From Plectrocnemia conspersa (Eukaryota > Arthropoda > Insecta > Trichoptera > Polycentropodidae): a DNA stretch of 64,000 nucleotides. Position numbers and translations under genes: made by a program. Shown here piece by piece: positions 34,151 through 47,364 of the stretch. The notes beneath the pieces were generated by a model. That model searched no databases. It saw only the letters and a list, made by a program, of their open reading frames with translations, and was not told the DNA's origin. Location of the stretch: contig VTFK01000333.1 in assembly GCA_009617715.1 (NCBI GenBank), positions 372,001-436,000 on the forward strand, in the 5' to 3' direction. Position 1 is the first letter of the stretch. Every line of letters begins with the position of its first letter.

Positions 34151-35107
34151 ATCAACGCATCCAGGCATGTTCCATCTTATGTAATTTATCTAATATACTT
34201 TACAAGAAAAACGATCGATATATCAACCAGTATCATGACAACATTATATGATTATATTTTATGTAGTAATAATTCATAAAATAAAGCTATTAAATATAAT
34301 TAGATTAACTAACATAATTAATATTACGACATGTAAGAGGTGTGCTACAAAATAACGACAATTTAAATTATTTATTTAATAATGACAATGTCTGATTGAA
34401 AATATCAGAATAAATTCATTAAAGATGTGTAGAATACACTATTTAGTAAAATCTTTATTTTTGTTATTGTCAAATCACATTAAAAATTTAGGGATTTTTT
34501 TCTCTTGCTTCTTCAAGAATCTCTTTATTTATGATTTAGTGAGGCAAAAGTTTATTTACATTTCAAAGACGCTTATCTTTCTTGTCATCCGTAGCAACTT
34601 TACGGCTATTCTTATAAAAAAGTTGTATCATACTTAAATTCTTCGTTTAGATAAAGCATTTTTGCTCACTACTCACTATTTTACTGTATTTAATTATATT
34701 TTAAAGGCAAATTGAATGCATATTCTTAGTGTTATATTAACTGACAAATTAATGCAACACACTTTCTACATACATAGCCAATATTTTTATTTAACTCACT
34801 ATAACTTATTCAAAAAAATATATGTTTAGATATTTTCTAATCTTGGCCTGTAGGATTTCATGTTTTTTTGGTTCTCTCTTGGTTTTTAAATTAAGAAAAG
34901 CCATCTTCCATTGTGTTGAAAAAGTCATAGTATTGAGTTGAAAATGTTTTTAATTATTTTTATATATTTTTTTTTCGGTAGTTGCTTTAGCAACTTTCCT
35001 GAAATTAAATTTTAACCTTTTTTTAATAATAAAAACAATTATTATTCTTCTTGTAAAATATACTACCAGAGATTGACTATTATATTTTTTACTGCTGTAT
35101 TGAATAT
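34151..35107. other. AT-rich spacer with a dispersed repeat
   Basis: 34840-34985 is related to 2625-2745 (see that entry). The remainder is AT-rich without recognisable genes. Confidence 0.45.
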
Positions 35108-36385
35108 TATAGTAAAATTGTAACTTAGTAGGTTTAAATTTTAACAAGAAGATTGCTATGTATTAAACGTTTATAAGCCTAAACTTCATCTAAATAAAAT
35201 ATAAAAAAATAGTTTTTTGCTTCAAAACAAGCGATGTATCAGTTCGATCGGACCCCCATACGAACCATTTTGAGACTTGCAGAAGAGTTAACGCTCTTAA
35301 TTGCTTGGTTTTAAAGATTTAAAATTATTTTTTTAGTATCGTATAGAACTACTATGCACCCCCTATACACTTTGTATAAAAAAAAATATAACTTTTTTTT
35401 ACAAAATGGCGGCCAATGTAAAAATTTAAAATGTCATAACTTTGCAATATGAAATCCTACTGAAAAATGTCAGATGTAAAAAGTTTTTAGAAGCTTAATT
35501 TGCATTTAAAAACAATTTTTAATTATTTTTTTTTATAAAAAACGAGTCTTACGGTATATTGACCGGGCCCCCGACGAGCTTTTGCACGACTTGGCATATA
35601 GTTAACGCTCGTATTTGGTTTATTTTTAAGATATAGACTTGAATTTTTGATACGAAATAGAACTTTTGAATATACTTACGATACTTTTTAAAAAAAAATT
35701 TAATTAAAAAAAAAAGTTATTTTTTTCCAAAACACGTTTAGTGTTATGAGTCGATCGACCCACCATACATACGCTCATAAGATTTTCAATATAGTTAAGG
35801 TCAGTGTGAGCTTATTTATACATATTTGAATTTTAATTTTTGTGACAGTATAGAATTCTTAAGCATCCTGTGTATGTTTGTTAGCAAAATCCATTTTGTC
35901 AATTTTTTGAAAAAAATAGCGACAAGTATAAAAATTTAAACACTCGTAACTCAGTAGGTTTAAATTTTAACGAAAAGATCGCTATGGACAAAACGTTTAA
36001 AAGCCTAAACTACATCTAAATAAAATATAAAAATATAGTTTTTTGCTTCAAAACAAGCGATGTATCAGTTCGATCGGACCCCATACGAGTTATTTTGAGA
36101 CTTTCAAAAGAGTTAACGCTCTTAATTGCTTGGTTTTAAAGATTTAAAATTAAAGTTTTAGTATCGTATAGAACTACTGAGCACCCCCTATACACTCTGT
36201 ATGAAAAAAAATATAATTTTTTTTACAAAATGGCGACCAATGTAAAAATTTAAATTGTCACAACTTTTTAAAATCAAATTCAACTCAAAAATGTCGTATG
36301 CAAAAAGTGTTCAGAAGCTTAATTTGCCTTTAAAAAAAGTTTAAAATTATTTTTTTTACTAAAAAGCAAGTCTGATGGTAAATTG
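35108..36385 (+). repeat. three-monomer higher-order satellite, cluster 1
   Basis: A ~826 bp unit is present about one and a half times: CAAGCGATGTATCAGTTCG occurs at 35229 and again at 36055. Each unit is built from three related monomers, here named A, B and C, recognised by a GATCGGACCCCC-like box and a following GTTAACGCTC-like box. The boxes start at 35251 (A), 35561 (B), 35757 (C) and 36077 (A again), so monomers are about 310, 196 and 320 bp; B lacks an internal ~120 bp. There is no ORF. The array starts within a C monomer and stops inside B near 36385. Confidence 0.9.
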
Positions 36386-37009
36386 AATTGATGCAATTAT
36401 CTTATCTCTGTCGCTTTGATTAATAATGTATTCATTGATATTGTGCTTTATTTACAATTTTTAAGAAAAATTTATTATTCTTTATTAAATTTAAAAATAA
36501 TTGTAAAAAAAAACAGTTAATCGAGTAAAAAAAGCCGGTTTTCGTTTTTTTTTTAAATTACCAAAAAAAACGGTTATTTAGTTTTAACCGGTATGAAGTA
36601 TAGAATGTACAAACTAGATATAATACAGTTTGAATATGGCTCTTTCAATATTTAATTTTACATATTATATTTTTTACGTAATAACATATATTTTATAATA
36701 TACGACTATTCTGTCTGTTCATTTTTATGTAATTATAAGTATTTGTTATCCATTGATAAATATGCTAAATGCGTTTCTAATATTTTTCTTGTAAGAAACT
36801 AATCAAACTCATCTTTTTTTAAATTATACTATACAATAATATGTTTGTCAATAATGTGAGTTTACTTCCTGTACAATAAAATTGTGCTAATAATTTAAGT
36901 ATGCATATTTCTTTAACGGTTCGCGAGTATTTATATTATTTATATGACGAGATTTATGCCGATTAAAACTTAAATATTTAATTAAATAAAGTTTAATTAT
37001 TTTTACACA
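36386..37009. other. AT-rich spacer
   Basis: Nothing recognisable was seen except a loose GCCGGTT and AACCGGT pair near 36534 and 36588. Confidence 0.45.
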
Positions 37010-37720
37010 CGCTCGTCATTGTGGAATACCGTGTACTAATATGGTCTAAAAAATATTAGTTCGCTTCGATTATCCGTACAAGACACAGCAATGCGTTCGT
37101 CTTCATTGTCCTCAAAATGGGTCTAATTACGTTGATTTAGATCGAGATAAGGATCCATTTTAAGTCCTCTAAAGTTTCTCTTTAGCGCAGCACTGTGGGA
37201 GGCAAAACTAGTTTTTGCCTCGCCGACACCCGACAAAGGGTTGTTTATTTATTTATATTATTATATTATTCACGAGATGAATTAAACAGTCGGCGAAAAA
37301 AGTAAAAAGACCTATCTATCGTTGTGTGTAGTTATTTTTTATTTTGTTTATAAACATTTTGATCGGACGTATTAATTTCGCCGCTCGAATGGGCATAGGC
37401 AATGAGACGAGTCAAAGGAAGACTGATTGGTTTGTCATCAAAGAAATTGTTTTCTATAGGCATGAGTGGTTGGAAACCATTTTATCTCATATCAATAGAA
37501 TGTAAAGTACCTAATGTATGTATTTATAAATATTTAATAAAAATATTCTATGAAAGACAACGATACATAACATTATTCGAATGAGGACGAATACAGATTG
37601 ATCCAAAAAAATAGCAATCCACGTAGGTTGAAGTTGTGAATTTCTTTGGTATCTGGTTTTGAATTCTGTATGTTTTACTGGACAAAGTTTGAACGAATGG
37701 GATCAATGGCCTATTGTGAC
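37010..37720. other. complex block with a near-perfect palindrome
   Basis: AGGCAAAACTAGTTTTTGCC at about 37200 is palindromic except for one base of length difference. It lies next to GCACTGTGGGAGG and CTCGCCGACACCCGAC. No gene was recognised. Confidence 0.3.
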
Positions 37721-38867
37721 TAATAGCTGTTCTTTAAATTACATTTAATAACGTATGTCTTCCGTGTGATTTTTTTAAGCAAAACCATTGTGTTTGCCAA
37801 TTTAAAGTCGACATAGTATACGATTATTAATACTATTTATTTTGCGAGACTATACATATTATTTGACGCGTGTCTCAAAAATTATAAAAAATACTTGTAC
37901 TTTTTATATAGTTTTTGTTTTAAAAAATTAATTTAGAGATGACCGAAATGAAAATGGTGGCTATTAACATTAAAAAAGATATCTTGAAAACGATAGTAAA
38001 ATAAAAAACCATGCAAACATGTAGTAGGCTTGTAGGTCCCATTAGATATTATTATTATGCAAAACATCCTGTATTGCACAAAAACCACAAACTTTCAAAA
38101 TTCAATAATAAAAACTCAACATTTTTAATTGTTCAAAAATACGCCAAGTACGGCTCCTGGCCGTACTCATTTTCTTTTACCAAACTCCTAAAATTGTCTC
38201 TATTTTTAGTATTAAATCTATGTACATTCTTATTTCTTATTAAATATTTATTAATATACTTATATATAAATACTAAAACATTCATCTTAAATATGTATTG
38301 AACATTTTATTTTTATTTAAAACAACTCTCATTGCATTATTTTGAATTCATTGCATTATTTCTAATTTATTAAACATATCTAATATTGTTGCAAAATAAT
38401 TAAAATCTGGCAATATAATACTATTGTAGATTTTTATCCTAGATAATATTCCTATTTTTGTACTATTTTTTCTATTGCATATAATTCTGAGGATGTGCCA
38501 AAAACTGGCACATTATAATGATTGTGTAAATTCTAAAATAAAATACATATGTAGGTAGTGACTGAAGTTACCAGTGCTATGAAACATTTTGCTGTCAAAC
38601 ATGAAACAATGCTCTGACAGCACGTCAACATCAAGGCACAATCACCTTAATGTGGACAATTTAAAAATACGAATAAAGAGAACTAAGCCCTTTAAATTGA
38701 TTATTTCAATATATGAAAATAAATTTAAAATAATTAAAAAATATTTTTTGCTCATATAATCCAGTTTTAATGTATAATAAAAAATAAGTTCAAAGTCCAA
38801 ATTCATTTATATCATACCCAGTCATTTTAAATGATTTCTTGATATAATTTTCAGTGTTTTATTTTAA
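37721..38867. other. AT-rich spacer
   Basis: No gene was recognised. A small hairpin, AGTACGGC and GCCGTACT with loop TCCTG, lies at about 38148-38168. Confidence 0.45.
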
Positions 38868-38988
38868 TAATTACTATGGACTTTTATTTTAATAGTGCTG
38901 ATCGAAGTATATTTAAACCGAATTTTGGGCATTAGGAGAGCGCAAAAAATCACTTCTCAGAAGTCAAAAATTCACGTCAAAATCAATG
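38868..38988 (+). mobile_element. half copy of the foldback element at 55082-55345
   Basis: ATTACTATGGA, then GCTGATCGAAGTAT, then AAACCGAATTTTGGGC, then AGGAGAGCGCAAAAA, CACTTCTCAGAAGTCAAAAA and TTCACGTCAAAA follow the same order and spacing as the left arm at 55082-55207, apart from a 6 nt deletion. The similarity stops where the GC-rich hairpin begins in the other copy. Confidence 0.85.
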
Positions 38989-39260
38989 TTGTCATTGCAT
39001 TCTTGGGTGTTTTTATTTCAAGTAGTGATTTCAACATCTGTAACGGGTACAGGGTATACCTTAAGTAAATGATATATAAATAATATATACTAAACTTTAA
39101 GTTCTTTAACTCTAAGGGGTGTGACTTCGCAGTTACTAGTATATTATATAAATAATAGATAAGAAGCTTAATTTTTTTGGTTAAATAAATTGACCGCAGT
39201 GGATTCAGTTAGAAAATAGTGTTTATCCGTGAAGGTTAAAAATATTTTATAATATCAGTT
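38989..39260. other. AT-rich spacer
   Basis: Nothing recognisable was seen. Confidence 0.45.
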
Positions 39261-39780
39261 TTGATCTGGATTCAACACTAGACCACTGGATGTTTTGTTT
39301 GCTTCATTCTATGATTCAGCAACCATGAGACACGAATTAGTAATGATGTCTCAGTCCATGTAAAAAGCACATATCCGTTGATGAAGATAGATAGGCGCCT
39401 AGCAGCGACATTTACAAATAACATTCCGTCGTTTGTGTTGGTCCAGTGCTTTGGCGGTCTAATCTTATCTCCAAACTGTGTGTACACAAACACGACACGA
39501 ACGGACCAAGAACAGTGACACAAAAACTCTAAACATCACGACACGTCAAGCTGGGACAGGACCACAAGCGGAGCACTCTCATACATACAGCCATCACGAA
39601 AGTTCCGATCGTGAATTTGTGCGTGAAGACACTCAAGACAATGGTGAGCGACGTCGTGAATGGAACGAAGAGAAGAAGCCTGATTTATGTGAAGAACGTT
39701 AAATAATTAGTATAGATTGCATTGATATCTCATTCGATACTAAAAAATAATACTTGAATAAAAGCCGTTGTCCAACTTTA
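39261..39780 (+). other. complex block with a hydrophilic frame and a downstream AATAAA
   Basis: The plus strand is open from 39478 to 39702 (stop codon there), but without any ATG. The translation is highly polar, with REDTQDNGERRREWNEEKKP near the end. About 50 bp after the stop lies CTTGAATAAAAGCC, a good poly(A) signal. This could be a terminal exon, a transposon fragment or chance. A minus-strand frame of 81 codons covers 39278-39523 and is equally unassigned. Confidence 0.2.
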
Positions 39781-40489
39781 GATTGTCGCTATCTGATTGA
39801 CAAATTAGGGATCTCTGGAGGTGGTCAAGAAATAGTCTGTTGATTGAGACGTCTCCGTGATCAGACATGCATGAGAAATCTTTTTTTGTTAAATAGGGTT
39901 CATTATAAACGTATACAAGCTTGGTTTTTAAAGGCGTCTTTGTTGATCCAACTCTATATTTTTGTGTCTTTTTTTTAAGACTATCAACGATGTTTAAGTG
40001 TACATATATTTTATTAAAAAGTTTTTTGTATATAAATAAACAGAGATTGTTAACAGTTTGTTGATAAAATATATATTTAAAAAATATTACTCAATTACAT
40101 TTCATTTTATCACTTTGGTAATTACATTTTTAATATTTTTAAGGCGATTTACGTTAGAATTTAGTATGAAATATTCTTACACAAAAATCACATCAAGTAT
40201 TTTTAATATGTAATAAATAAACTAGTTTATGCATGATTAAAATATTATTTTGCGATACGTAAAAAAATGCTTAATTATAAATTTTATTTGTGTAATAAGA
40301 GAAATCAAGTTAAAATAAAAACCTTTTTATTTGGGTAATAAATTATGTTTGCTATCTGCTACATGCAGAGTTGCTGCCAATTAAATTAAGTATAAATTTC
40401 AAATCATTCCTAATTAAATAAAATATTTTGATTGCTCTGCTTTGCTCAGATTTAACGTTTTTTTAATTGAATTGAAATAAAATAAACTC
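39781..40489. other. AT-rich spacer
   Basis: Nothing recognisable was seen. Confidence 0.5.
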
Positions 40490-41080
40490 CAAGTATTGAT
40501 ATTTCATTCACATCTCGAGCACAAAGTCATTCTTTGACTTGATTTATCCACCGTAAAATTGTCGCATACAAGAAAAGGCAACGTTCAAATTGCAACAACC
40601 ATTGTGTTTGACCGCAATTACATTTCCTAACGTCATCCTCATTGGCAAAAAGATGACGCACTCACCTGTAAAATTCCCCCGTGACAGGCTAATAAAATTT
40701 TGACACGTTCTTTCTAATTGGACCGAAATTTGGAGTGCGGGATTTTTTCAAATCCTATTGCTCGGTAAAAACTTTGTTGCGAGAAGACAATGGGTTGAGT
40801 GTTGTGCCTATTTATTATTCAGGATGAATCTCGTTGTCGATGTCGGTACGTGATTCTGCCGCACACGCGGCTTCGTCAACGAACCAAAGATGTGACTGAA
40901 ATGTTGCGTAATTGTGAAGGGACGGCCGAGAAGATATTTTAACGAGATCATATCAATTAATATTTCGCGGTAACCATCGACGGTAAGATAAGAGGCACGT
41001 GCAGAATTTTATGCAGCCGGATAATGCGAGCCAGCGAATGGCCATTGAAAGTACAAATTAAAACGTAGCAAAAATACATG
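40490..41080. other. complex block, candidate regulatory
   Basis: Dense mixed sequence with CACTCACCTGTAAAATTCC near 40661 (E-box), AGGCACGTGCAG near 40992 (E-box) and GGTAAGATAAGAGG near 40982 (GATA-like). No ORF of note. This is one of the best candidates for a conserved enhancer by composition. Confidence 0.35.
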
Positions 41081-43479
41081 AACAGGCTTAATGATCATAA
41101 AGATGAAATCTTATTATAAAATAAACAAATATTTATATTACCTGTACGACTGTTTACTGTGAAGCAAAAACTTGTTAAGAAAATATTATATTAAGTCATC
41201 TTTTATAGTTAATTATATTATATGATTAAGTTTTAGAATTGTGGGTTTTAACTACCTGCACATCTTCTTATAATATAGAGTTCATTTTAATGAAAAGAGA
41301 GAGTAAAAATCGGGACACACATATAATAGTATATTCTCAATAATGAAAGAGAGATCTCGTGACTAAACAATGCCATTATTAATTTTAAATGTTTGCGATA
41401 TTTATGGTATTTTGCTGACAATCACTTATAAATACGCTTTTAAATTACAAAAAATATACCCATTAGTCCACGCACATGCTTAATAACTACTCCATCATAT
41501 AATTTCAAAGTTAGCAGGTAAGTGATGTGACGCAAAAATTTACTCTCCTGTGCAATTATGCATTTAAAATGTATATTTTTGTAAATGGAATGCATCCATT
41601 TGTAATTCATATTGCTTCTATTGTTATGCGAATCAGAAAAAAAACTATCGTTAAATATTTATGCGAATATTCGTAGCACAATACGTCTGAAATTATCGTA
41701 AAGTATACACAGCTACTGCTCAAATCACTTATAATTTATTAAACGAAGCGATAAAAGGCTCTCTGCAATTCTTTGACAACATATAATCCAGATCGTAGTC
41801 GCAAGTTAATCATTTATTTGATACTTGGAAATGCACTAAAAAACCTTGAACTCGCAACCAGTACAGATCACGCCAAATAGACACGGACAACTCTGTACAA
41901 ATCGACACCATCTTAGTCTGAATAAAAACAGCTTTTTTATTTTAATATTCAGATTTAGTGTAGATTTGGATTAGGACAGTTTTGAGATGAAAATGCCCAT
42001 TAAATATAAAATTATTGCACTTTACGGCAGAACTATTGTAAAGCATTAGATTGCTTCATATGAAGTAACTGATTTTCGCTTGTAGTTTATAACCTTATTT
42101 TTTTATTTATTTAATGATAGGTGATGTCTCCTTTTTTTCTTCTTTTTTTTTGATTCCTATGCATTAATGTGTCGATAAAAAAAAAAATTTAGATATACTT
42201 TTATACGAGCTCAAACTTAAGCCCAATGCAAGACAAGAAGAGATATATAACAATTATGTATCTGGGGTAGGTACTGTTAGTCAGAGAATTTTGAATTGGC
42301 AATATTAACATTGAAAATGAGCTTAGTTAATAATCTCCATCTGTTGTTGATAAAAAAAGATAAAAAACATTGTTGAATACTTTGAGTCGCAACAGACTTT
42401 GAGGTTTCTTATGTAACCATTTTACGACGTTCACGTTTCACGTATTAAATAATAACTCGATTGTAAATAAATTTAATATTATGATTAATAAATTAAAATT
42501 GAAAACAACTATGTTTTTTAAAGAATTTAAAATTGTTGTCTTACCGCGATTCTAATGCCATATTTATAAAAACACAGCAGTACAATCACATAGAAGTAGC
42601 GAGATAAAGATTTAATAATTTAGGAACTTAGCTTCTAGCAAAATCATAATAAATAAAAAAATAATGCTATCTGCAATTTTAGTACTTGAAAACAAGTGTA
42701 TTTTATTTTATGACTCTCGTGACGATCGGAGATTCTGACAGAAAACCTTCACAAATGCTATTGATAAATGCAGATATTCGGTGGAATTTTTATAATTATT
42801 AACGCAATTGTTTGGTCACTAGTTCTTTTTTCCATTATTGTGTGAATATACTGTTTATGATATTTTTGTTTGCTTTGTTAAAACAGTCATTAGAATGATC
42901 TCTAAATTATAAAAAAAACTTTTAAGTGGTTGCAACCCAAATTAACATATAAAAAATACAATATTATTGTAGTTTTTTTCATATTTATTTATCATAATTA
43001 TTTCATACAGTGTAGTTTTACGCTGTTTGGTTTTAAGCTTATAAATTTAGCACCCCTGTTTCTGTTTTTTTTTTAAAAAAAAATAAGGTATGAATTAGAT
43101 ATGAATTCCTGACATTTTATTATTCCCTTAGATAAAAAGGACATTGAAATTATAATTTTTTGCTACTTTGATGAAGATCATAAAGCATAATTTCCATATG
43201 TGTAGTGCCATTTTAATTTCTTGATTGCCGCTGCAGAATTTGAGCCATCATATTATATCAAAACTATTAGTTGTACTGTAAATTATCACCGGTATATTTT
43301 TTGTCAGATGTCATAGAAAACTAATTGCGGTTATTGTCATTATGTTAATCCGGAAGTTAATTGGCCACACCTCTTACATTAAAATAAAAATTTTAAAATC
43401 CTGTATTTTTTATGATTTCTCAGTAATCCTATAATTTTAATGAACAAGACGACGATATAACATGTAATAAATTATCGCT
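41081..43479. other. long AT-rich spacer
   Basis: AT-rich with scattered mixed words. No coding or repeat family was recognised with confidence. Confidence 0.45.
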
Positions 43480-44400
43480 TTTTTATTGTAATGTACACAG
43501 AGGTGCGAACTTTACACTTGAAAAACATAATGAAGCAATCATAGCACCGCCGTACACAGGATCCGTTTTAAAGATTACGACTTCAATTAACACTTCTTTA
43601 TTAACGCACGCGCTGTTTACCGAACAGGGTGTCCAAAAAAGTAACAACTAAAAATTAAATTATTATTAACCGCGTCGAAAGCTTTTAACGCCCAAGTACA
43701 ACACGATACAAGGCGGCGAAGTCGTGTTTTTTCTCTCTTTTAATCACAATAAAACTTCAAAGAGTCGCATTTCCATTTTAGGAAATCTCGCTTGGCAGAA
43801 ATTAAAAGAAAACTTCGCGAAACCGCTTTCTAATTACCGATCGGCCGAAATTATCGATCGTAATAAGGTACACCGGTCGAGAATTGGATCGATTAAAAGA
43901 GAGATGTTCGAGAATGATGTATTTTTTTTAATCAGCTTAATGGTATTACCAATAAATGGGAATGGTTTATTATTATTAATATCATATAGATTATTAATTG
44001 ATGGAAACTTTTATTACTCAGATTGAAATCTAAGCACTTATAATCAATGGCAATCTTACGATTGCAAGCAAATATTTGTCCTTTACATTGATAGTAATCA
44101 ATCGTTATTGTTAGTTGCTACCTTTCATAAACTCGTTCGCAGTCTTCAATTAAATTTTTGCTCCCAAGCCGTACGTTTTGCTAGTAAAAAATGCATCGTT
44201 ATCGAATACCTGTGTGCTCGTATGCAAATTTGTTCCCGTGTCGCGATCTAGTAAATCAATCTAGATCACCAGCGCTAACGAATCTTGCACTACAACTATC
44301 AATTATTATTGATTGAAAACTTCGCGTTGAAAAGGTTTTTGCATGTATAAAAGACAAATAGTCAAACGGGGGCGTATTGGTGCAATTAAACGGTTATATT
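43480..44400. other. complex block, candidate regulatory
   Basis: This contains AACCGCGTCGAAAGC near 43669, TTACCGATCGGCCGAAATTA near 43834 and CTAGATCACCAGCGC near 44261. A 100-codon ORF (43724-44026, plus) has no domain and runs into AT-rich sequence. Confidence 0.3.
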
Positions 44401-44854
44401 CAATAGCGAATTATTACACAGACCACACACAGTTTATTGGTAAATATTTAAATCTATATGGGACCAGAAAATTTATTTGTTAAAGTGAAAGTTGATGCCC
44501 AACTATCACTAAATAGCGACGATGCCCTTAATGTCATCAAAATAATAAACAAGAGTGTATTTATGTTTATGCCTAAAATTCAAACACATTTCAGAACTCG
44601 CTTTTTGCACTTTAAAGCAATCAAATTTAAATTATTAAAAATAAAACATACATATTTCATTACTCTTTGTCAATCCATTGTAAAAAAATGTATTACAAAT
44701 ACTATTTTTTTCTAAAGAAAAAAATTATATATATAACAATACTAACCTCAAGTACTAAAAACTACAAAAAAAATTTTATTTAGTTAAATATATCTTACAC
44801 GTTTTATTTAAATATTATATTTGTTTACACGTTTAATCTTTTTAAGGCACCACA
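44401..44854. other. AT-rich spacer before cluster 2
   Basis: An 85-codon AT-driven ORF (44458-44715) is domain-free. At 44770-44797 lies a ~28 bp sequence repeated on the other side of cluster 2 (46411-46438). Confidence 0.45.
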
Positions 44855-46400
44855 AACTAGCGTTAACTATATGCCAAGTCGCATAAAAACTCATATGGGG
44901 GCACGGTCAATTTACCATAAGACTCGTTTTTTAATAAAAAAAATTATTAAAATAATTTTTAAAATACAAATTAAGCTTCTTAACACTTTTTGTATACGAC
45001 ATTATTCAGTAGGATTTCATTTAGCAAAGTTATGACACTTTGAATTTTTACGATAGCCGCCATTTTGAAAAAAAAAATTATATATTTTTTTTATACAGAA
45101 CGTATAGGGGGTGCTTGTTAGTTCTATACGATACTAAAAATGTAATTTTTAATCCATAAAACCAAGCAGTTAAGAGCGTTAACTCTTCTGAAAGTCTTAA
45201 AATGGCTCGTATGGGGGTCCGATCGGACTGATACATCGCTTGTTTTCAAGCAAAAATATATATTTTTTATATTTTACTTAGATGAACTTTAGGCTTCTCA
45301 ACATTTCAGGTTTAGCAACCTTTTCGTTAAAATTTAAACCTACTGAGTTACGAGTGTTTAAGTTTTTATACTTCTCGCCATTTTGCAAAAAAAATTGACA
45401 CATTGGATTTTGCTAACAAACATATACAGGGTGCTTAAGAATTCTATACTGTCACCAAAATTAAACTTTAAATATGTATAAATAAGCTCACACTGACCTT
45501 AATTATATTGCAAGTCTTATGAGCGTATGTATGGTGGGTCGATCGACTCATAACACTAAACGTGTTTTGGAAAAAAAATAACTTTTTTTTTTAATTTAAA
45601 TTTTTTTTTAACAGTATCGTAAGTATATTTGAAAGCTCTATTTCGTATCAATAATTCAAGTTTATATCTTTAAAAGGAACTTAATACGAGCGTTAACTAT
45701 ATGCCAAGTCGCGCAAAAGATCGTTCGGGGGCCCGGTCAATATACCGTAAGACTCGTTTTTTATAAAAAAAAATAATTAAAATATTTTTTTAAATGCAAA
45801 TTAAGCTTTTAAACACTTTTTGCGTACGACATTTTTCAGTGAGATTTCATTTAGCAAAGTTATGACACTTTGAATTTTTACGATAGCCGACATTTTGAAA
45901 AAAAAAATATATATTTTTTTTAAACATAACGTATAGGGGCTGCTCGTTAGTTCTATGCGATACTAAAAATGTAATTTTTAATCTTTAAAACCAAGCAGTT
46001 AAGAGCGTTAACTCTTCTGAAATTCTCAAAATGGCTCGTATGGGGGGTCCGATCGAACTGATACATCGCTTGTTTTGAAGCAAAAAATTTTTTTTTTTAT
46101 ATTTTATTTAGATGTAATTTAGGCTTTTAAACGTTTCATGTATAGCAATTTTTTCAATAAATTTAAACCTACTGAGTTACGAGTATTTAAATTTTTATAC
46201 TTGTTGGCATTTTGCAAAAAATTGACACATTGGATTTTGCTAACAAACATATTCAGGATGCTTAAAAATTCTATACTGTTACCAAAATTTAATATTAAAT
46301 ATGTATAAATAAGCTCACACTGACCTTAACTATATTGCAAGTCTTATGAGCGTATGTATGGTGGGTCAATCGACTCATAACACTAAACGTGCTTACAAAA
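44855..46400 (-). repeat. three-monomer higher-order satellite, cluster 2 (inverted)
   Basis: Same A, B and C monomers as at 35108-36385, in reverse orientation. Along the plus strand the boxes are B near 44897, A near 45211, C near 45533, B near 45727, A near 46041 and C near 46361, so the higher-order period is about 830 bp and close to two full units are present. Spacing between boxes is the same as in cluster 1. No ORF is present. Confidence 0.9.
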
Positions 46401-47360
46401 TTTATAGTACAAAATTTTACTTAGTTAAATATATCTTAAACAATCTTTAAATACTTGTTTATATTTTTATCAATTCAAATTAAAGAAATTATTACTATTA
46501 TCTTATTGAAAACTACCTATGTTTTTACTTACATTTATTTACACTGGGCTTACACTAGAACATTATTTGTAAACATCAATAATTGCCCAAGTCAAATACT
46601 ATGAATTGTATTTAATTGTATGTTTGTTCAATATATTTTATATTTATTTTTTATATGAAAAACAACTTTAAATGAAAATAGTAATAACATACGATTACAC
46701 TTGACAACATTTGCTACTGTATTGCCATTAATATTGGATCATTAAATTAACAACTAAATTATTCGCAAATGCAAATATAATTTTTATTCACAGTCAATTT
46801 TTCGTAAATAATCTAATAAAATAGTTAAAATTATTATTGAAATTATATTTTAATTTATATTTATTGCTTTAAAGCTATGTTTTTGACTCTATATTTATGA
46901 ATGTATGTCACACATTATTATTTATCTACTGCTAAAAAAAAAATTTTGCTTGAATATACATTCTTGTTATATTTTTAGTATATATTTTAAAACTTCAATC
47001 ATTTTTTTATATTTAAAAATTGTACAGTGCTTAAATATTTTTTATATATTTTTAATGAAATTAATGAAATGTTTAAATATTAAATTTATGATTAATTGCT
47101 TCTTAATCTGAACTACTGGATTATCTCTCTGGTTATAAAACCAAAAAGGATGTTATATAGCATGTGTTTGAGTTAAATTGAGCGATAAAACATCATAACA
47201 AAAATTGCGACGTTAACTTCGCATTTTTTAACGATCTCATTTAACCAGCGCGCTACCTGCAATTAAGACAATATTTAACACACATAGCCCAAAGCGCACA
47301 GCCACTCGATGATATATTGACAACAATTAAATTTATTAATTATTTTCTTACAATCATGAT
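46401..47360. other. AT-rich spacer
   Basis: No gene was recognised; a hydrophobic AT-driven ORF at 46905-47111 is not credible. Confidence 0.5.
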
Positions 47361-47364
47361 ATAC

